From Geobacillus thermodenitrificans subsp. thermodenitrificans DSM 465 (GTDB lineage: Bacteria > Bacillota > Bacilli > Bacillales > Anoxybacillaceae), in the NCBI RefSeq assembly GCF_000496575.1, contig NZ_AYKT01000001.1, positions 372,001-436,000 on the forward strand: 64,000 nt of DNA, given 5' to 3'. Numbering within the stretch: the stretch's first letter is position 1; every line of letters starts with the position of its first letter. Positions 29,886 through 40,166 of this stretch are shown here, one piece after another. The notes under the pieces were generated by a model that did not search any database, had not been told where the DNA came from, and was given only the letters and a program-made list of their open reading frames with translations. The position numbers and the translations under genes are program-made.

Positions 29886-31220
29886 ATGGCAAAATATACG
29901 CGCGAAGACATTATGCGCATCGTCAAAGAAGAAAACGTCAAGTACATTCGCCTGCAATTCACCGATATTTTGGGTACGATCAAAAACGTCGAAATTCCGA
30001 TCAGTCAGCTTGAGAAGGCGCTTAACAATAAAATGATGTTTGACGGATCATCGATCGAGGGATTTGTCCGCATCGAAGAATCGGACATGTATTTATACCC
30101 TGATTTAGATACATTTGTCATCTTTCCGTGGACCGCGGAAAAAGGGAAAGTCGCCCGCTTTATTTGTGACATTTACAATGCGGATGGCACACCGTTTGAA
30201 GGCTGCCCGCGCTACAATTTAAAACGCGTGCTGAAGGAAATGGAAGCGCTCGGCTTTACGGCGTTCAACTTAGGGGCGGAGCCGGAATTTTTCCTCTTTA
30301 AGCTCGATGAAAATGGGCGTCCGACGATGGAATTGAATGACCGCGGCGGCTATTTCGATTTGGCGCCGACCGACTTGGGAGAAAACTGCCGGCGCGACAT
30401 CGTGCTTGAGCTTGAGGAAATGGGGTTTGAAATTGAAGCATCGCACCACGAAGTCGCCCCGGGGCAGCACGAGATCGATTTTAAATATGCCCATGCTATT
30501 AAAGCATGCGACGACATTCAAACGTTTAAGCTTGTCGTCAAGACGATCGCTCGCAAACATGGGCTGCACGCGACGTTTATGCCGAAGCCGATTTTCGGCA
30601 TTAACGGTTCGGGAATGCACTGCAACTTATCGTTGTTCCGCAATAACGAAAACGCCTTTTTTGATCCGAACAGCGATTTGCAGTTGAGCGATACGGCGCG
30701 GCAGTTTATCGCCGGTGTGCTGAAACATGCGCCAAACTTTACGGCGGTGACGAACCCGACGGTCAACTCGTATAAGCGGCTTGTTCCAGGCTATGAGGCT
30801 CCATGTTATGTTGCTTGGTCGGCGCACAACCGCAGCCCGCTCATCCGTATTCCGTCTTCGCGCGGCATGAGCACCCGCATTGAAGTGCGCAGTGTCGACC
30901 CGGCGGCGAACCCGTACTTGGCGATGGCCGTGCTGTTGGCGGCTGGGCTTGACGGTATTCGCAACAAGCTCACTCCTCCGGCGCCGGTTGACCGAAATAT
31001 TTACGTCATGACAAAAGAAGAACGGCTTGAAGAAGGGATTGTCGATTTGCCGGCGACGCTGATCGAAGCGCTCGACAATTTAAAATCGGATGAGGTGATC
31101 ATCCAAGCGCTTGGCAAACATTTATTCGAGCATTTCGTCGAAGCGAAAGAAATCGAGTGGGATATGTATCGGACAACGGTCCATCAATGGGAATTGAACC
31201 AATATATGGAGCTGTACTAA
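29886..31220 (+). CDS. glnA: Glutamine synthetase, type I-alpha
   Basis: GlnA makes glutamine from glutamate, ammonia and ATP, and in Bacillaceae also signals nitrogen state to GlnR and TnrA. The protein has 444 aa, exactly the GSI-alpha length. Motifs are [37 protein letters not shown] (ATP site) and NRSPLIRIP. Arg62 (EGFVR), which gives glutamine feedback inhibition in B. subtilis, is present. The adenylylation loop of GSI-beta is absent. ATG 29886 follows GGGGAGGAG. Confidence 0.98.
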   Translation: MAKYTREDIMRIVKEENVKYIRLQFTDILGTIKNVEIPISQLEKALNNKMMFDGSSIEGFVRIEESDMYLYPDLDTFVIFPWTAEKGKVARFICDIYNADGTPFEGCPRYNLKRVLKEMEALGFTAFNLGAEPEFFLFKLDENGRPTMELNDRGGYFDLAPTDLGENCRRDIVLELEEMGFEIEASHHEVAPGQHEIDFKYAHAIKACDDIQTFKLVVKTIARKHGLHATFMPKPIFGINGSGMHCNLSLFRNNENAFFDPNSDLQLSDTARQFIAGVLKHAPNFTAVTNPTVNSYKRLVPGYEAPCYVAWSAHNRSPLIRIPSSRGMSTRIEVRSVDPAANPYLAMAVLLAAGLDGIRNKLTPPAPVDRNIYVMTKEERLEEGIVDLPATLIEALDNLKSDEVIIQALGKHLFEHFVEAKEIEWDMYRTTVHQWELNQYMELY

Positions 31221-31224
31221 TCAT

Positions 31225-31256
31225 AAAAGCTGCCCCGACAAACGGGGCAGCTTTTG
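31225..31256 (+). terminator. Terminator of glnRA
   Basis: AAAAGCTGCCCC pairs with GGGGCAGCTTTT around CGACAAAC. It is symmetrical, so it may also stop lexA transcription from the right. Confidence 0.92.
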
Positions 31257-31283
31257 TTATGGAGCACGGCGCTGAACGGACTT

Positions 31284-31907
31284 TTAGTTGATCAGACGAT
31301 AGACGCCAATCACTTTACCGAGAATCGTGCAGTCACGGACGATGATCGGTTCGAGATGGACGTTTTCCGGCTGCAGGCGGATATGGTCTTTTTCTTTGAA
31401 AAATCGTTTCACCGTTGCTTCGTTTTCCTCCGTCATGGCAACGACGATGTCACCGTTGTTAGCGGACGACTGCTGGCGGACGATCACGTAGTCGCCGTCC
31501 AAAATGCCGGCCTCGATCATGCTGTCGCCCATCACTTCAAGCATAAACAGCTGTTCTTCGCCGGCAGCAAGCCGTTTCGGCAGCGGGAAATAGTCCTCAA
31601 TATTTTCAACGGCGGTGATCGGCTGGCCGGCTGTCACCTTGCCGATCATCGGCACGGAAATGACCTCCTCTTTTTCCCTTTCTTTTGTCAGATCGCTGTC
31701 CAAAATTTCAATGGCGCGCGGCTTCGTTGGGTCGCGACGGATGTACCCTTTGCTTTCTAGACGCGCAAGGTGGCCGTGGACGGTTGAACTCGATGCCAAA
31801 CCGACTGCTTCCCCGATTTCCCTTACCGACGGAGGATAGCCTTTCGTTTTCACTTCTTGCTTGATAAACTCTAAAATTTGTTGCTGCCGTTTGGACAGTT
31901 TCGTCAT
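31284..31907 (-). CDS. lexA: SOS repressor LexA
   Basis: LexA represses DNA-damage genes and cleaves itself when RecA filaments form. The protein has 207 aa. The N-terminal winged helix has [23 protein letters not shown]. The cleavage site is Ala93-Gly94 (VTAGQP), the nucleophile Ser129 (GDSM) and the general base Lys167 (ATVKRF). It is divergent from yneA; LexA boxes lie on both promoters of the shared region. Confidence 0.98.
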   Translation of the reverse strand: MTKLSKRQQQILEFIKQEVKTKGYPPSVREIGEAVGLASSSTVHGHLARLESKGYIRRDPTKPRAIEILDSDLTKEREKEEVISVPMIGKVTAGQPITAVENIEDYFPLPKRLAAGEEQLFMLEVMGDSMIEAGILDGDYVIVRQQSSANNGDIVVAMTEENEATVKRFFKEKDHIRLQPENVHLEPIIVRDCTILGKVIGVYRLIN

Positions 31908-31943
31908 CCTTTTTCACACCCTCTTGCCACATCATTTGTTTTC

Positions 31944-31972
31944 ATTATAGCACGGGCGAAATGGAAAAACAA
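31944..31972 (-). promoter_or_regulatory. lexA promoter
   Basis: On the minus strand TTGTTT, 17 nt and TATAAT. Its -35 touches the LexA box at 31970-31983. Confidence 0.7.
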
Positions 31973-31983
31973 ACATAAGTTCG
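31970..31983 (-). promoter_or_regulatory. LexA (SOS) box 1
   Basis: Read on the minus strand, CGAACTTATGTTTG matches CGAACRNRYGTTYC at 12 of 14 positions. It overlaps the lexA -35, giving autoregulation. Confidence 0.7.
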
Positions 31984-31991
31984 AGTTTTTA

Positions 31992-32021
31992 TTGACGAGA
32001 ACAAACGTTCTTGATTATAAT
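31992..32021 (+). promoter_or_regulatory. yneA promoter
   Basis: TTGACG at 31992-31997, 18 nt, TATAAT at 32016-32021. The spacer is filled by LexA box 2. Confidence 0.75.
31998..32011 (+). promoter_or_regulatory. LexA (SOS) box 2
   Basis: AGAACAAACGTTCT matches CGAACRNRYGTTYC at 12 of 14 positions and lies between the -35 and -10 of yneA. Confidence 0.78.
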
Positions 32022-32064
32022 GAAAGAAAAGGCGAACACACATTCTAGAAAAAGGGTGGGGGAA

Positions 32065-32370
32065 ATGAAGAAAACGTTGCTGCATTACCTCATTTTTTCG
32101 TGTTTGCTCGCACTCGTCTTGGTAGGATTCGTCTACGCCAGCAGCCCGATTGACAAAAAACAATACATGACGGTAACGGTCGCCTCCGGCGATACGCTTT
32201 GGGGGCTCGCGAAGCAATACGAGCCGGCGCACGGCTTGTCGCCGGACGAATTTATTCGTTGGGTGGTCGATGTCAATCGTTTGCCGAGCTCGCGCCTCAC
32301 CGCCGGTGAACAAATCGTCATCCCTGTGTTAAAATCAAAGCAGGACGGCTCATTGGCCGTCAAGCGGTGA
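32065..32370 (+). CDS. yneA: SOS-induced cell division suppressor YneA
   Basis: YneA is made during DNA damage and blocks septation until repair is finished. The protein has 101 aa. One N-terminal membrane segment ([20 protein letters not shown]) is followed by an extracellular LysM domain ([16 protein letters not shown] ... AGEQIVIP). This matches B. subtilis YneA (about 105 aa). ATG 32065 follows GGGTGGGGG. The gene heads yneA-yneB under a LexA box, divergent from lexA. Confidence 0.93.
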   Translation: MKKTLLHYLIFSCLLALVLVGFVYASSPIDKKQYMTVTVASGDTLWGLAKQYEPAHGLSPDEFIRWVVDVNRLPSSRLTAGEQIVIPVLKSKQDGSLAVKR

Positions 32371-32373
32371 TAG

Positions 32374-33042
<669 letters not shown>

Positions 33043-33175
33043 CTGCGTGTTGTCCTTGGCTCTGAAGGTGCGGATCGGCAAAGAAAGAAGGTCAAGATGT
33101 CATCGTTGCCATCTCCCCGTGTCATCGGATAAGATAAAACAGAACGATAATATGGTAGATAGGAGAAGATGCTCA

Positions 33176-33406
33176 ATGCTTGCCAAACATAAATTGGCCC
33201 GCATCAATGAGCTGGCCAAAAAGGCAAAAACGGTCGGCTTGTCGCCGGAAGAAGTGATGGAGCAGGCAAAGCTGCGCCGCGAATACATTCAGGCGTTTCG
33301 CAAAGCGATGACCGATATGCTTCACACGGTGAAGGTCATCGACCCGAACGGCAATGACGTGACGCCTAAAAAATTAAAGGAAAGCCAGCGCCATCGCCTC
33401 CATTAA
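33176..33406 (+). CDS. ynzC: DUF896 protein YnzC
   Basis: A small helical protein of unknown biochemical role, 76 aa; B. subtilis YnzC is 77 aa. The diagnostic stretches are LARINELAKKAKTVGLSPEE, LRREYIQAFR and the C-terminal VTPKKLKE. It is the third gene of the yneA-yneB-ynzC group, which suggests SOS co-expression. AGGAG lies 10 nt before ATG 33176. Confidence 0.92.
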   Translation: MLAKHKLARINELAKKAKTVGLSPEEVMEQAKLRREYIQAFRKAMTDMLHTVKVIDPNGNDVTPKKLKESQRHRLH

Positions 33407-33458
33407 CCGGCAGTTAAGAAAGGCGAAGGCTCCTTGTTTTTTGACAGCGAAAATAACG

Positions 33459-33488
33459 TTGTACAAAGAAGTCAATTTTCTATATGAT
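33459..33488 (+). promoter_or_regulatory. tkt promoter
   Basis: TTGTAC at 33459, 18 nt, TATGAT at 33483, 38 nt before the tkt start. Confidence 0.5.
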
Positions 33489-33525
33489 AGTAAATGACAC
33501 CATATTGACGAAGGGGAGGAAAATG

Positions 33526-35532
33526 ATGGCGCATTCGATTGAACAACTAGCGATTACGACGATTCGAACGCTGTCGATTGACGCGATCGAAAAGGCGAAA
33601 TCCGGGCATCCGGGCATGCCGATGGGCGCGGCACCGATGGCGTACACCCTTTGGACGAAATTCATGAATCATAATCCGGCGAATCCAAACTGGTTCAACC
33701 GCGACCGGTTTGTCTTGTCAGCTGGGCACGGGTCGATGCTGCTTTACAGCCTGCTTCATTTAAGCGGCTACGACGTATCGATGGACGACTTGAAACAGTT
33801 CCGCCAATGGGGAAGCAAAACGCCAGGGCATCCGGAATACGGCCATACGCCGGGAGTGGAAGCGACGACCGGCCCGCTCGGCCAAGGAATTGCGATGGCA
33901 GTCGGTATGGCGATGGCTGAGCGGCATTTGGCGGCTACATACAATCGTGACGGGTTTGACATGATCGACCATTATACGTACGCGATTTGCGGCGATGGTG
34001 ATTTAATGGAAGGAGTGGCGAGCGAAGCTGCATCACTCGCTGGTCATTTGCAGTTGGGCCGCTTGATCGTTCTGTATGATTCGAACGACATTTCCCTGGA
34101 CGGAGAGCTTAACCTATCGTTCTCGGAAAACGTCGCTCAACGGTTCCAAGCGTACGGTTGGCAATATTTGCGCGTCGAAGATGGCAACAACATCGAGGAA
34201 ATCGCCAAAGCGCTTGAAGAGGCGCGGGCTGACCTCAACCGGCCGACGCTCATTGAAGTGAAAACGACGATCGGCTACGGCTCGCCGACGAAAGCAGGCA
34301 CATCGAGTGTTCACGGCGCTCCGCTCGGTGCAGAAGAGGCGAAATTGACAAAAGAAGCGTATCGCTGGACGTTTGCCGAAGATTTCTATGTGCCGGAAGA
34401 AGTGTATGCCCATTTCCGGGAAACGGTACAAGAAGTCGGGGCGAAAAAAGAAGCCGAATGGAATGAACGATTGGCCGCTTACGAGCAGGCGTATCCAGAA
34501 TTGGCCGCCCAGCTGAAGCAGGCGATCGAAGGGAAACTTCCAGACGGTTGGGAAGCTGCGCTGCCGGTGTACGAAGCTGGAAAAAGTTTGGCGACCCGGT
34601 CGTCGTCCGGGGAAGTCATCAACGCCATTGCCAAAGCGGTGCCGCAGTTGTTGGGCGGTTCAGCGGACTTGGCAAGCTCGAACAAAACGCTTATTAAAGA
34701 AGGCGGCAATTTCTTGCCGGGCAGCTATGAAGGGCGCAACATTTGGTTTGGTGTGCGCGAATTTGCCATGGGAGCGGCGTTAAACGGCATGGCGCTCCAT
34801 GGTGGGGTGAAAGTGTTTGGTGGCACGTTCTTCGTGTTCTCCGACTATTTGCGTCCGGCGATTCGATTAGCAGCGCTCATGGGGCTGCCGGTTACCTATG
34901 TTTTGACGCATGACAGCGTTGCTGTCGGTGAAGACGGCCCGACGCACGAGCCGATTGAACAGCTCGCTTCCTTAAGAGCGATGCCGAATTTGTCAGTCAT
35001 CCGACCGGCTGACGCGAACGAAACGGCGGCGGCATGGCGTCTGGCGGTTGAATCGACGGACAAGCCGACCGCGCTCGTTCTGACGCGTCAAAACATACCG
35101 ACGTTGCCGACAACGGCTGATTTGGCATATGAAGGCGTGAAAAAAGGTGCGTACGTCGTCTCGCCGGCGAAAAACGGTGCTCCGGAGGCGCTGCTTTTGG
35201 CAACCGGTTCGGAAGTCAGCTTGGCGGTGCAAGCACAAGAAGCGCTCGCTGCCGAAGGGATTCACGTCTCGGTCGTCAGCATGCCATCGTGGGATCGCTT
35301 TGAAGCGCAGCCAAAAGCGTACCGTGATGAAGTGATTCCGCCGGCGGTGACGAAGCGGCTGGCCATTGAAATGGGCGCCTCGCTCGGTTGGGAGCGCTAT
35401 GTTGGTGCGGATGGCGACATTTTAGCCATCGATCGGTTTGGCGCCTCCGCTCCGGGAGAAAAAATTATGGCGGAATATGGCTTTACCGTCGATAACGTCG
35501 TTCATCGCGTGAAAGCGTTGCTTGGCAAGTAA
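33526..35532 (+). CDS. tkt: Transketolase
   Basis: Transketolase moves two-carbon ketol units in the pentose phosphate pathway with thiamine diphosphate. The protein has 668 aa. The N-terminal region has [16 protein letters not shown]; the TPP-binding motif is [20 protein letters not shown]. The catalytic Glu region is [18 protein letters not shown], and [15 protein letters not shown] carries the substrate histidine. ATG 33526 follows AAGGGGAGGA; ATG 33523 is only 2 nt from it. It is a monocistronic unit ending in a terminator. Confidence 0.98.
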   Translation: MAHSIEQLAITTIRTLSIDAIEKAKSGHPGMPMGAAPMAYTLWTKFMNHNPANPNWFNRDRFVLSAGHGSMLLYSLLHLSGYDVSMDDLKQFRQWGSKTPGHPEYGHTPGVEATTGPLGQGIAMAVGMAMAERHLAATYNRDGFDMIDHYTYAICGDGDLMEGVASEAASLAGHLQLGRLIVLYDSNDISLDGELNLSFSENVAQRFQAYGWQYLRVEDGNNIEEIAKALEEARADLNRPTLIEVKTTIGYGSPTKAGTSSVHGAPLGAEEAKLTKEAYRWTFAEDFYVPEEVYAHFRETVQEVGAKKEAEWNERLAAYEQAYPELAAQLKQAIEGKLPDGWEAALPVYEAGKSLATRSSSGEVINAIAKAVPQLLGGSADLASSNKTLIKEGGNFLPGSYEGRNIWFGVREFAMGAALNGMALHGGVKVFGGTFFVFSDYLRPAIRLAALMGLPVTYVLTHDSVAVGEDGPTHEPIEQLASLRAMPNLSVIRPADANETAAAWRLAVESTDKPTALVLTRQNIPTLPTTADLAYEGVKKGAYVVSPAKNGAPEALLLATGSEVSLAVQAQEALAAEGIHVSVVSMPSWDRFEAQPKAYRDEVIPPAVTKRLAIEMGASLGWERYVGADGDILAIDRFGASAPGEKIMAEYGFTVDNVVHRVKALLGK

Positions 35533-35552
35533 TTCAATGACCGTGAGAACAG

Positions 35553-35587
35553 GTTGCCCTTGTGCTGTTGCAAGGGCAACTTTTTTG
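35553..35587 (+). terminator. Terminator after tkt
   Basis: GTTGCCCTTG pairs perfectly with CAAGGGCAAC around TGCTGTTG, followed by TTTTTT. Confidence 0.95.
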
Positions 35588-35621
35588 CCCTATTTGCGGC
35601 CGCTGGTCACTATAAACAAAA

Positions 35622-35687
35622 ATCGACAATGTTAGTGAAAAAAATTGCCGTTAATAGACATATTTTTCTCCCCTTCTTTTCTATAAT
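35622..35687 (+). promoter_or_regulatory. Candidate Spo0A-dependent promoter of sirA
   Basis: ATCGACA at 35622-35628 is a reverse Spo0A box with one mismatch (TTCGACA). TAGACA at 35655 and TATAAT at 35682 are 21 nt apart. Such over-long spacing is typical of Spo0A-activated sigma-A promoters such as spoIIG. Indirect, but B. subtilis sirA is in the Spo0A regulon. Confidence 0.4.
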
Positions 35688-35719
35688 AGAGATAGATGAG
35701 ATGAAATGGGGGATGGGGC

Positions 35720-36157
35720 ATGGTTCGGTATTGGATTTATTTATTAAATGACGAAGTGGCGGCGCACTATCGCCATCGGACGGAAAAAGTTGTCGAATTG
35801 CTTCGGGAACATCAATATGCCAAAGCGCCGTTAAAAACGATTTGCCGCAAACAAGTCGAATTTATTACCGAACGGTTGTCGTTTTCACGTCTTGAGTTAG
35901 GCTTAAAGCAATATTTTAGCGGGCATGTCGGCAAAAATTTAGAGCGCAACATGTTCATTTTGCGAAATGACGTCGGTGAGGAAGCGCTGCTTGTTGTGCA
36001 AAAGCGCCGCCTGCTCCTTGTTGCTGATAGCGCGTCGCTGGCGGCTGACATCGGACAGGCGCTCGCACAATTAGCGCCGTCGTTTTTGGCGGTTGCTGCT
36101 GATTTTGCCGACTACCATTGGTTATCTGCGCCGGCGCAAGGAAGAAAATTCGCGTAA
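35720..36157 (+). CDS. sirA: Sporulation inhibitor of replication SirA
   Basis: SirA binds domain I of DnaA and blocks new rounds of replication at sporulation onset. The protein has 145 aa (B. subtilis SirA/YneE 148). Its start, MVRYWIYLLNDEVAAHYRHR, and its end, PSFLAVAADFADYHWLSAP, follow the family pattern. It sits between tkt and yneF, the same place as yneE in B. subtilis. Sequence conservation is low in this family, so position is a main support. TGGGGGATGGGGC precedes the ATG. Confidence 0.88.
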   Translation: MVRYWIYLLNDEVAAHYRHRTEKVVELLREHQYAKAPLKTICRKQVEFITERLSFSRLELGLKQYFSGHVGKNLERNMFILRNDVGEEALLVVQKRRLLLVADSASLAADIGQALAQLAPSFLAVAADFADYHWLSAPAQGRKFA

Positions 36158-36245
36158 CGTGAAGATTTTTGTCGCGAAATATTGTCTAATGGCACATCGT
36201 TTAGTACACTGTTAGGGAGACAACAAGAAGGAGGAAAATCGCTGT

Positions 36246-36458
36246 ATGTGGGACACGATTCTCGTTGGTGTACTAGCGCTTATCGCTGGTATGGCGCTCG
36301 GGTTTTTCATCGCCCGCAAAACGATGATCAATTATTTGAAAAAAAATCCACCGATCAATGAACAAATGATTCGCATGATGATGATGCAAATGGGCATGAC
36401 CCCGTCGCAAAAGAAAATCAACCAAATGATGAAAATGATGAACAACCAGCTGAAATAA
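36246..36458 (+). CDS. yneF: UPF0154 membrane protein YneF
   Basis: A single-pass membrane protein of unknown function. The protein has 70 aa. The N-terminal helix is [20 protein letters not shown], followed by a basic stretch ([14 protein letters not shown]) and a Met-rich tail ([17 protein letters not shown]). This profile is diagnostic of UPF0154. AAGAAGGAGG precedes the ATG. Confidence 0.93.
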   Translation: MWDTILVGVLALIAGMALGFFIARKTMINYLKKNPPINEQMIRMMMMQMGMTPSQKKINQMMKMMNNQLK

Positions 36459-36465
36459 ACGAAAC

Positions 36466-36496
36466 AGACACTCGATCGAGAGTGTCTTTTTATTTT
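36466..36496 (+). terminator. Terminator after yneF
   Basis: AGACACT pairs with AGTGTCT around CGATCGAG, followed by TTTTATTTT. Confidence 0.8.
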
Positions 36497-36516
36497 AGAA
36501 AAATGTTCTTTCTAAA
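36494..36516. repeat. Perfect inverted repeat before the ABC exporter operon
   Basis: TTTAGAAA and TTTCTAAA are 8-nt perfect arms around AATGTTC. They end 15 nt before TACAAT (36532-36537), so the repeat covers the -35 zone and is a likely operator. Confidence 0.55.
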
Positions 36517-36583
36517 TTTTCCTAGTTTTGCTACAATGGTATAGCGGTTGTTCATTAGCGAAAATGAAAGGGGGGATGGCCGC

Positions 36584-38323
36584 ATGAGCGTGTTCCGCGA
36601 TTTGTTTTGGTTTTTTCGCCAAGAGAAAAAGGCGTATATCACCGGTATTCTATTACTCGTGATCGTTGCCTTTTTGGAAACGATCCCGCCGAAAGTGATC
36701 GGTATTTTAGTTGACCATATGAAAAACGGCACGATGACGAAAGAGGTGCTCATTCGTTGGATGGTTGCCCTTGCTGCCATCGCGGGGGCGCTCTATGTGC
36801 TCCGCTACGTTTGGCGTATTTGCATTTTCGGATCAGCCGTCAAGCTTGCCCGCCAGCTGCGCAACGAGCTGTACGCCCATTTTACGAAAATGGCGCCGTC
36901 GTTTTACCAGCGGAAGCGGATCGGTGATTTGATGGCCCATGCGACCAATGATTTGCAGGCGATTCAGCAAACGGCCGGAAGCGGCATTTTAACGCTTGTT
37001 GATTCGTTGACGCTCGGCGGGGTTGTGCTGGCGACGATGGCGTTTTCGATCAGCTGGAAGCTGACGTTGATCAGCCTGCTGCCGCTGCCGGTGATGGCTA
37101 TAGCGACAAGCCGCTATGGAACGATGCTTCACCGGCGATTTTTAACAGCGCAAGAAGCGTTTTCGGCGCTAAATGATAAAGTGCAAGAAAGCATGAGCGG
37201 CGTCCGCGTCATCAAAGCGTTCGGCTATGAAGAAAAGGATGTCGAAGCGTTCCGCCGCCAATCGGAAGACGTCGTAGCGAAGAACATTGCGGTTGCTAAA
37301 GTGGATGCGCTCTTTGATCCGACGATCGGGTTGCTTGTTGGGCTGTCGTTTTTCCTCTCCGTTGCGTTCGGCAGTCAGATGGTCATTGCCGGCGAGTTGA
37401 CAATCGGAGAGCTCGTGTCGTTTACGACGTATCTTGGCTTGCTCATTTGGCCAATGCTGGCGTTTGGCTGGCTGTTTAACATTGTCGAGCGCGGGCGCGC
37501 TTCATACGACCGCGTGCGGGCGCTGCTTGCCGAAGACGATGAAATCAAGGAAATGCCAGGCGCGCTTGCCGTTCCGCCGCAAGGGAGCATCGAGTATGAT
37601 ATCCGCCGGTTTGTCTATCCGGGCGAGACAAAACCGGCGCTTGTCGATGTTCGTTTCCGGCTTGAACGCGGGGCGACGCTCGGTGTCGTCGGCAAAACTG
37701 GATCCGGGAAAACGACGCTGCTGCGCCTATTGTTGCGCGAGTTTGACAACTATGATGGTGACATTCGCTTCGATAACCATGACATTCGACACTATACGCT
37801 TTCTGCCTTGCGGATGGCGATCGGCTATGTGCCGCAAGACCATTTCCTTTTTTCCGCCTCTGTCCGCGACAATATCGCTTTTGCTAAGCCGGAGGCGAAT
37901 GAGAAGGAAATTGTCAAAGCAGCAAAGCTGGCTGACATTCATGATGACATTCTCCAATTTCCGGACGGTTATGAGACGGTCATCGGTGAGCGCGGCGTCT
38001 CGCTGTCAGGGGGGCAAAAACAACGGCTGTCGATCGCCCGCGCCTTGCTCATGGAACCAGAGCTGCTCATTTTAGATGATGCGTTGTCGGCGGTCGATGC
38101 AAAAACAGAGGAACGGATTTTAACGACGCTGAAGCGCGAGAGACGTGGGAAAACGACGATTATTGCCGCTCATCGTTTAAGTGCGGTCGAACATGCTGAT
38201 TGGATTCTTGTCCTTGATGGCGGCCGCGTCATACAAGCGGGGACGCACGAAGACTTGATGGCTGAAGACGGCTGGTATCGTGAAATGTATCGGCGCCAAC
38301 AGCTTGAGGAGCTTATGGAATGA
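36584..38323 (+). CDS. ABC exporter half-transporter 1 (YheI/BmrC-like, degenerate NBD)
   Basis: This is one subunit of a heterodimeric type IV ABC exporter. The protein has 579 aa, with six membrane helices followed by an NBD. Walker A is GKTGSGKTT near residue 370, the Q-loop VPQDHFLFS and the signature LSGGQ. Walker B reads LLILDDALSAVD, with Asp where canonical NBDs have the catalytic Glu (LDE). That change is the hallmark of the non-catalytic partner in BmrCD and TM287/288-type pairs. ATG 36584 follows AAAGGGGGG. The second subunit starts 19 nt after its stop. Confidence 0.93.
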   Translation: MSVFRDLFWFFRQEKKAYITGILLLVIVAFLETIPPKVIGILVDHMKNGTMTKEVLIRWMVALAAIAGALYVLRYVWRICIFGSAVKLARQLRNELYAHFTKMAPSFYQRKRIGDLMAHATNDLQAIQQTAGSGILTLVDSLTLGGVVLATMAFSISWKLTLISLLPLPVMAIATSRYGTMLHRRFLTAQEAFSALNDKVQESMSGVRVIKAFGYEEKDVEAFRRQSEDVVAKNIAVAKVDALFDPTIGLLVGLSFFLSVAFGSQMVIAGELTIGELVSFTTYLGLLIWPMLAFGWLFNIVERGRASYDRVRALLAEDDEIKEMPGALAVPPQGSIEYDIRRFVYPGETKPALVDVRFRLERGATLGVVGKTGSGKTTLLRLLLREFDNYDGDIRFDNHDIRHYTLSALRMAIGYVPQDHFLFSASVRDNIAFAKPEANEKEIVKAAKLADIHDDILQFPDGYETVIGERGVSLSGGQKQRLSIARALLMEPELLILDDALSAVDAKTEERILTTLKRERRGKTTIIAAHRLSAVEHADWILVLDGGRVIQAGTHEDLMAEDGWYREMYRRQQLEELME

Positions 38324-38342
38324 CATGGATAGGAGGGAGCGT

Positions 38343-40121
38343 ATGAACGAACAAATATTGACGTCCAAAGAGCAACGGCGCATCTTGTGGCGATTGCTCG
38401 CTTATATGGGGCGATACAAAAAAGAAGCTGTGCTCGCTTTTGCGCTCCTTCTATTGGCGACCGCGGGGGAGTTGGCCGGCCCGTATTTAGTGAAAGTGTT
38501 TATCGACGACTATTTGATGCCGAATCATCTCGCTCCGGGCCCGGTGGCGGCGCTAGCTGTCGCCTATATCGGCGTGCTCGTCGGAAAAACGATCGTCGGG
38601 TATTTCCAGCTGATCGGGTTTCAGAGGCTCGCTTTATATATTATCCAAGCGTTGCGGATGGACGTCTTTTCCAAGGTACACCGGCTCGGGATGAGCTACT
38701 TTGACCGGACGCCGGGCGGAAGCATTGTCTCGCGGGTGACGAATGATACGGAAGCGATCAAAGACATGTTTATCAGCGTTTTAGCGGTGTTTGTGCAAAA
38801 CGGTCTGTTTGTCATCGGCGTTTATATTGCTATGTTTTCACTCAACGCTCAGCTTGCGCTGTTTTGCCTGTTCATTATTCCGGCCATCGGATTGATTATG
38901 AAAACATACCGCCGTTACAGTTCGGTATTTTACCAACAGATGCGTGAACGGCTGAGCGAGCTGAACGCCAAATTGAATGAATCGTTGCAAGGGATGGCCA
39001 TCATACAAGCATTCCGCCAACAGCATCGCTTATACCAAGAGTTTGCCGCCGTGAATGAGGCGCATTACGAAGCGGGAATGAAAAACATTCGGCTTGACGG
39101 GCTGCTGCTCCGGCCGGCGCTCGATGTAGTCTATCTATTGTCGATCATGGCCGTGCTCAGCTTTTTCGGTATCTCGGCGCTTGAGAGTCCGGTCGAGATC
39201 GGAGTGCTGTACGCATTTGTCAACTATTTGGAACGTTTTTTTGAACCGGTGACGCAAATGATGATGCGGTTGTCGCTCTATCAGCAAGCGATCGTTTCCG
39301 CTTCCCGTGTCTTTGCGCTCCTTGACCATGATGAAGAGGCGCCGTTCAATCCGGAACAAGCACCGTATACGATTGAGCGCGGAGAAATTGAGTTCCGCGA
39401 TGTCAGTTTTTCATATGACGGCAAGCGTGATGTGCTAAAACGGTTGTCATTTACCATCCGTCCGGGGCAGACGGTGGCGTTTGTCGGCCATACGGGCAGC
39501 GGTAAAAGCTCCATCATCAACTTGCTAATGCGGTTTTATGAATTTGATCGCGGCGACATTTTGCTTGACGGCCGGTCGATCCGCGATTATTCGCGCGCCG
39601 AGCTGCGGCGATGTTTCGGTCTCGTTTTGCAAGATCCGTTCTTGTTTTACGGAACAGTGAAAGAGAACATTCGCATGTATAACGAGCAATTAAGTGACGA
39701 GGAGATTGAGACTGCCGCTCGCCTCGTGCAGGCGGACGCGTTCATCCAACAGCTGCCCGGCGGCTATGACCATCTGCTCGCTGAGCGGGGAGCCACGTTA
39801 TCGAGCGGGCAGCGCCAGCTTCTTTCGTTCGCTCGCACCATTGCTGCCAAACCGAAAATATTAGTTCTTGATGAGGCAACCGCTCATATTGACACCGAAA
39901 CGGAGGAGGCTATTCAAACGGCGCTCACGCAAATGCGAAAAGGGCGAACGATGATCGCTATTGCCCATCGTCTGTCGACGATTCAAGACGCCGACCAAAT
40001 TTTTGTCCTCCACCGCGGTGAAATTGTGGAGCGTGGTACACATCAACAGCTGTTGGCACAAAAAGGGCTATACTACCAAATGTACTTATTGCAAAATGGG
40101 TTAGTCGACGCTCATGCATAA
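38343..40121 (+). CDS. ABC exporter half-transporter 2 (YheH/BmrD-like, canonical NBD)
   Basis: This is the catalytic partner of the exporter. The protein has 592 aa with six TM helices (long N-terminal cytoplasmic lead) and an NBD. Walker A is GHTGSGKSS near residue 382, the signature LSSGQ, and Walker B ILVLDEATAHIDTETE keeps the catalytic Glu. So one composite ATP site is competent and the other degenerate. Substrates are probably drugs or lipids, but sequence does not tell. AGGAGGGAG precedes ATG 38343. B. subtilis bmrD is about 80 residues longer. Confidence 0.93.
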   Translation: MNEQILTSKEQRRILWRLLAYMGRYKKEAVLAFALLLLATAGELAGPYLVKVFIDDYLMPNHLAPGPVAALAVAYIGVLVGKTIVGYFQLIGFQRLALYIIQALRMDVFSKVHRLGMSYFDRTPGGSIVSRVTNDTEAIKDMFISVLAVFVQNGLFVIGVYIAMFSLNAQLALFCLFIIPAIGLIMKTYRRYSSVFYQQMRERLSELNAKLNESLQGMAIIQAFRQQHRLYQEFAAVNEAHYEAGMKNIRLDGLLLRPALDVVYLLSIMAVLSFFGISALESPVEIGVLYAFVNYLERFFEPVTQMMMRLSLYQQAIVSASRVFALLDHDEEAPFNPEQAPYTIERGEIEFRDVSFSYDGKRDVLKRLSFTIRPGQTVAFVGHTGSGKSSIINLLMRFYEFDRGDILLDGRSIRDYSRAELRRCFGLVLQDPFLFYGTVKENIRMYNEQLSDEEIETAARLVQADAFIQQLPGGYDHLLAERGATLSSGQRQLLSFARTIAAKPKILVLDEATAHIDTETEEAIQTALTQMRKGRTMIAIAHRLSTIQDADQIFVLHRGEIVERGTHQQLLAQKGLYYQMYLLQNGLVDAHA

Positions 40122-40123
40122 AG

Positions 40124-40166
40124 AAAAAAGCGCCTTTTCTCGCTTAGCGGGAGGCGCTTTGTTTTT
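40124..40166. terminator. Bidirectional terminator between the ABC operon and the Spo0E-like gene
   Basis: AAAGCGCC and GGCGCTTT pair around a 17-nt loop, with A/T runs on both sides. It serves the ABC operon on plus and the Spo0E-like gene on minus, whose stop codon lies in its loop. Confidence 0.85.
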
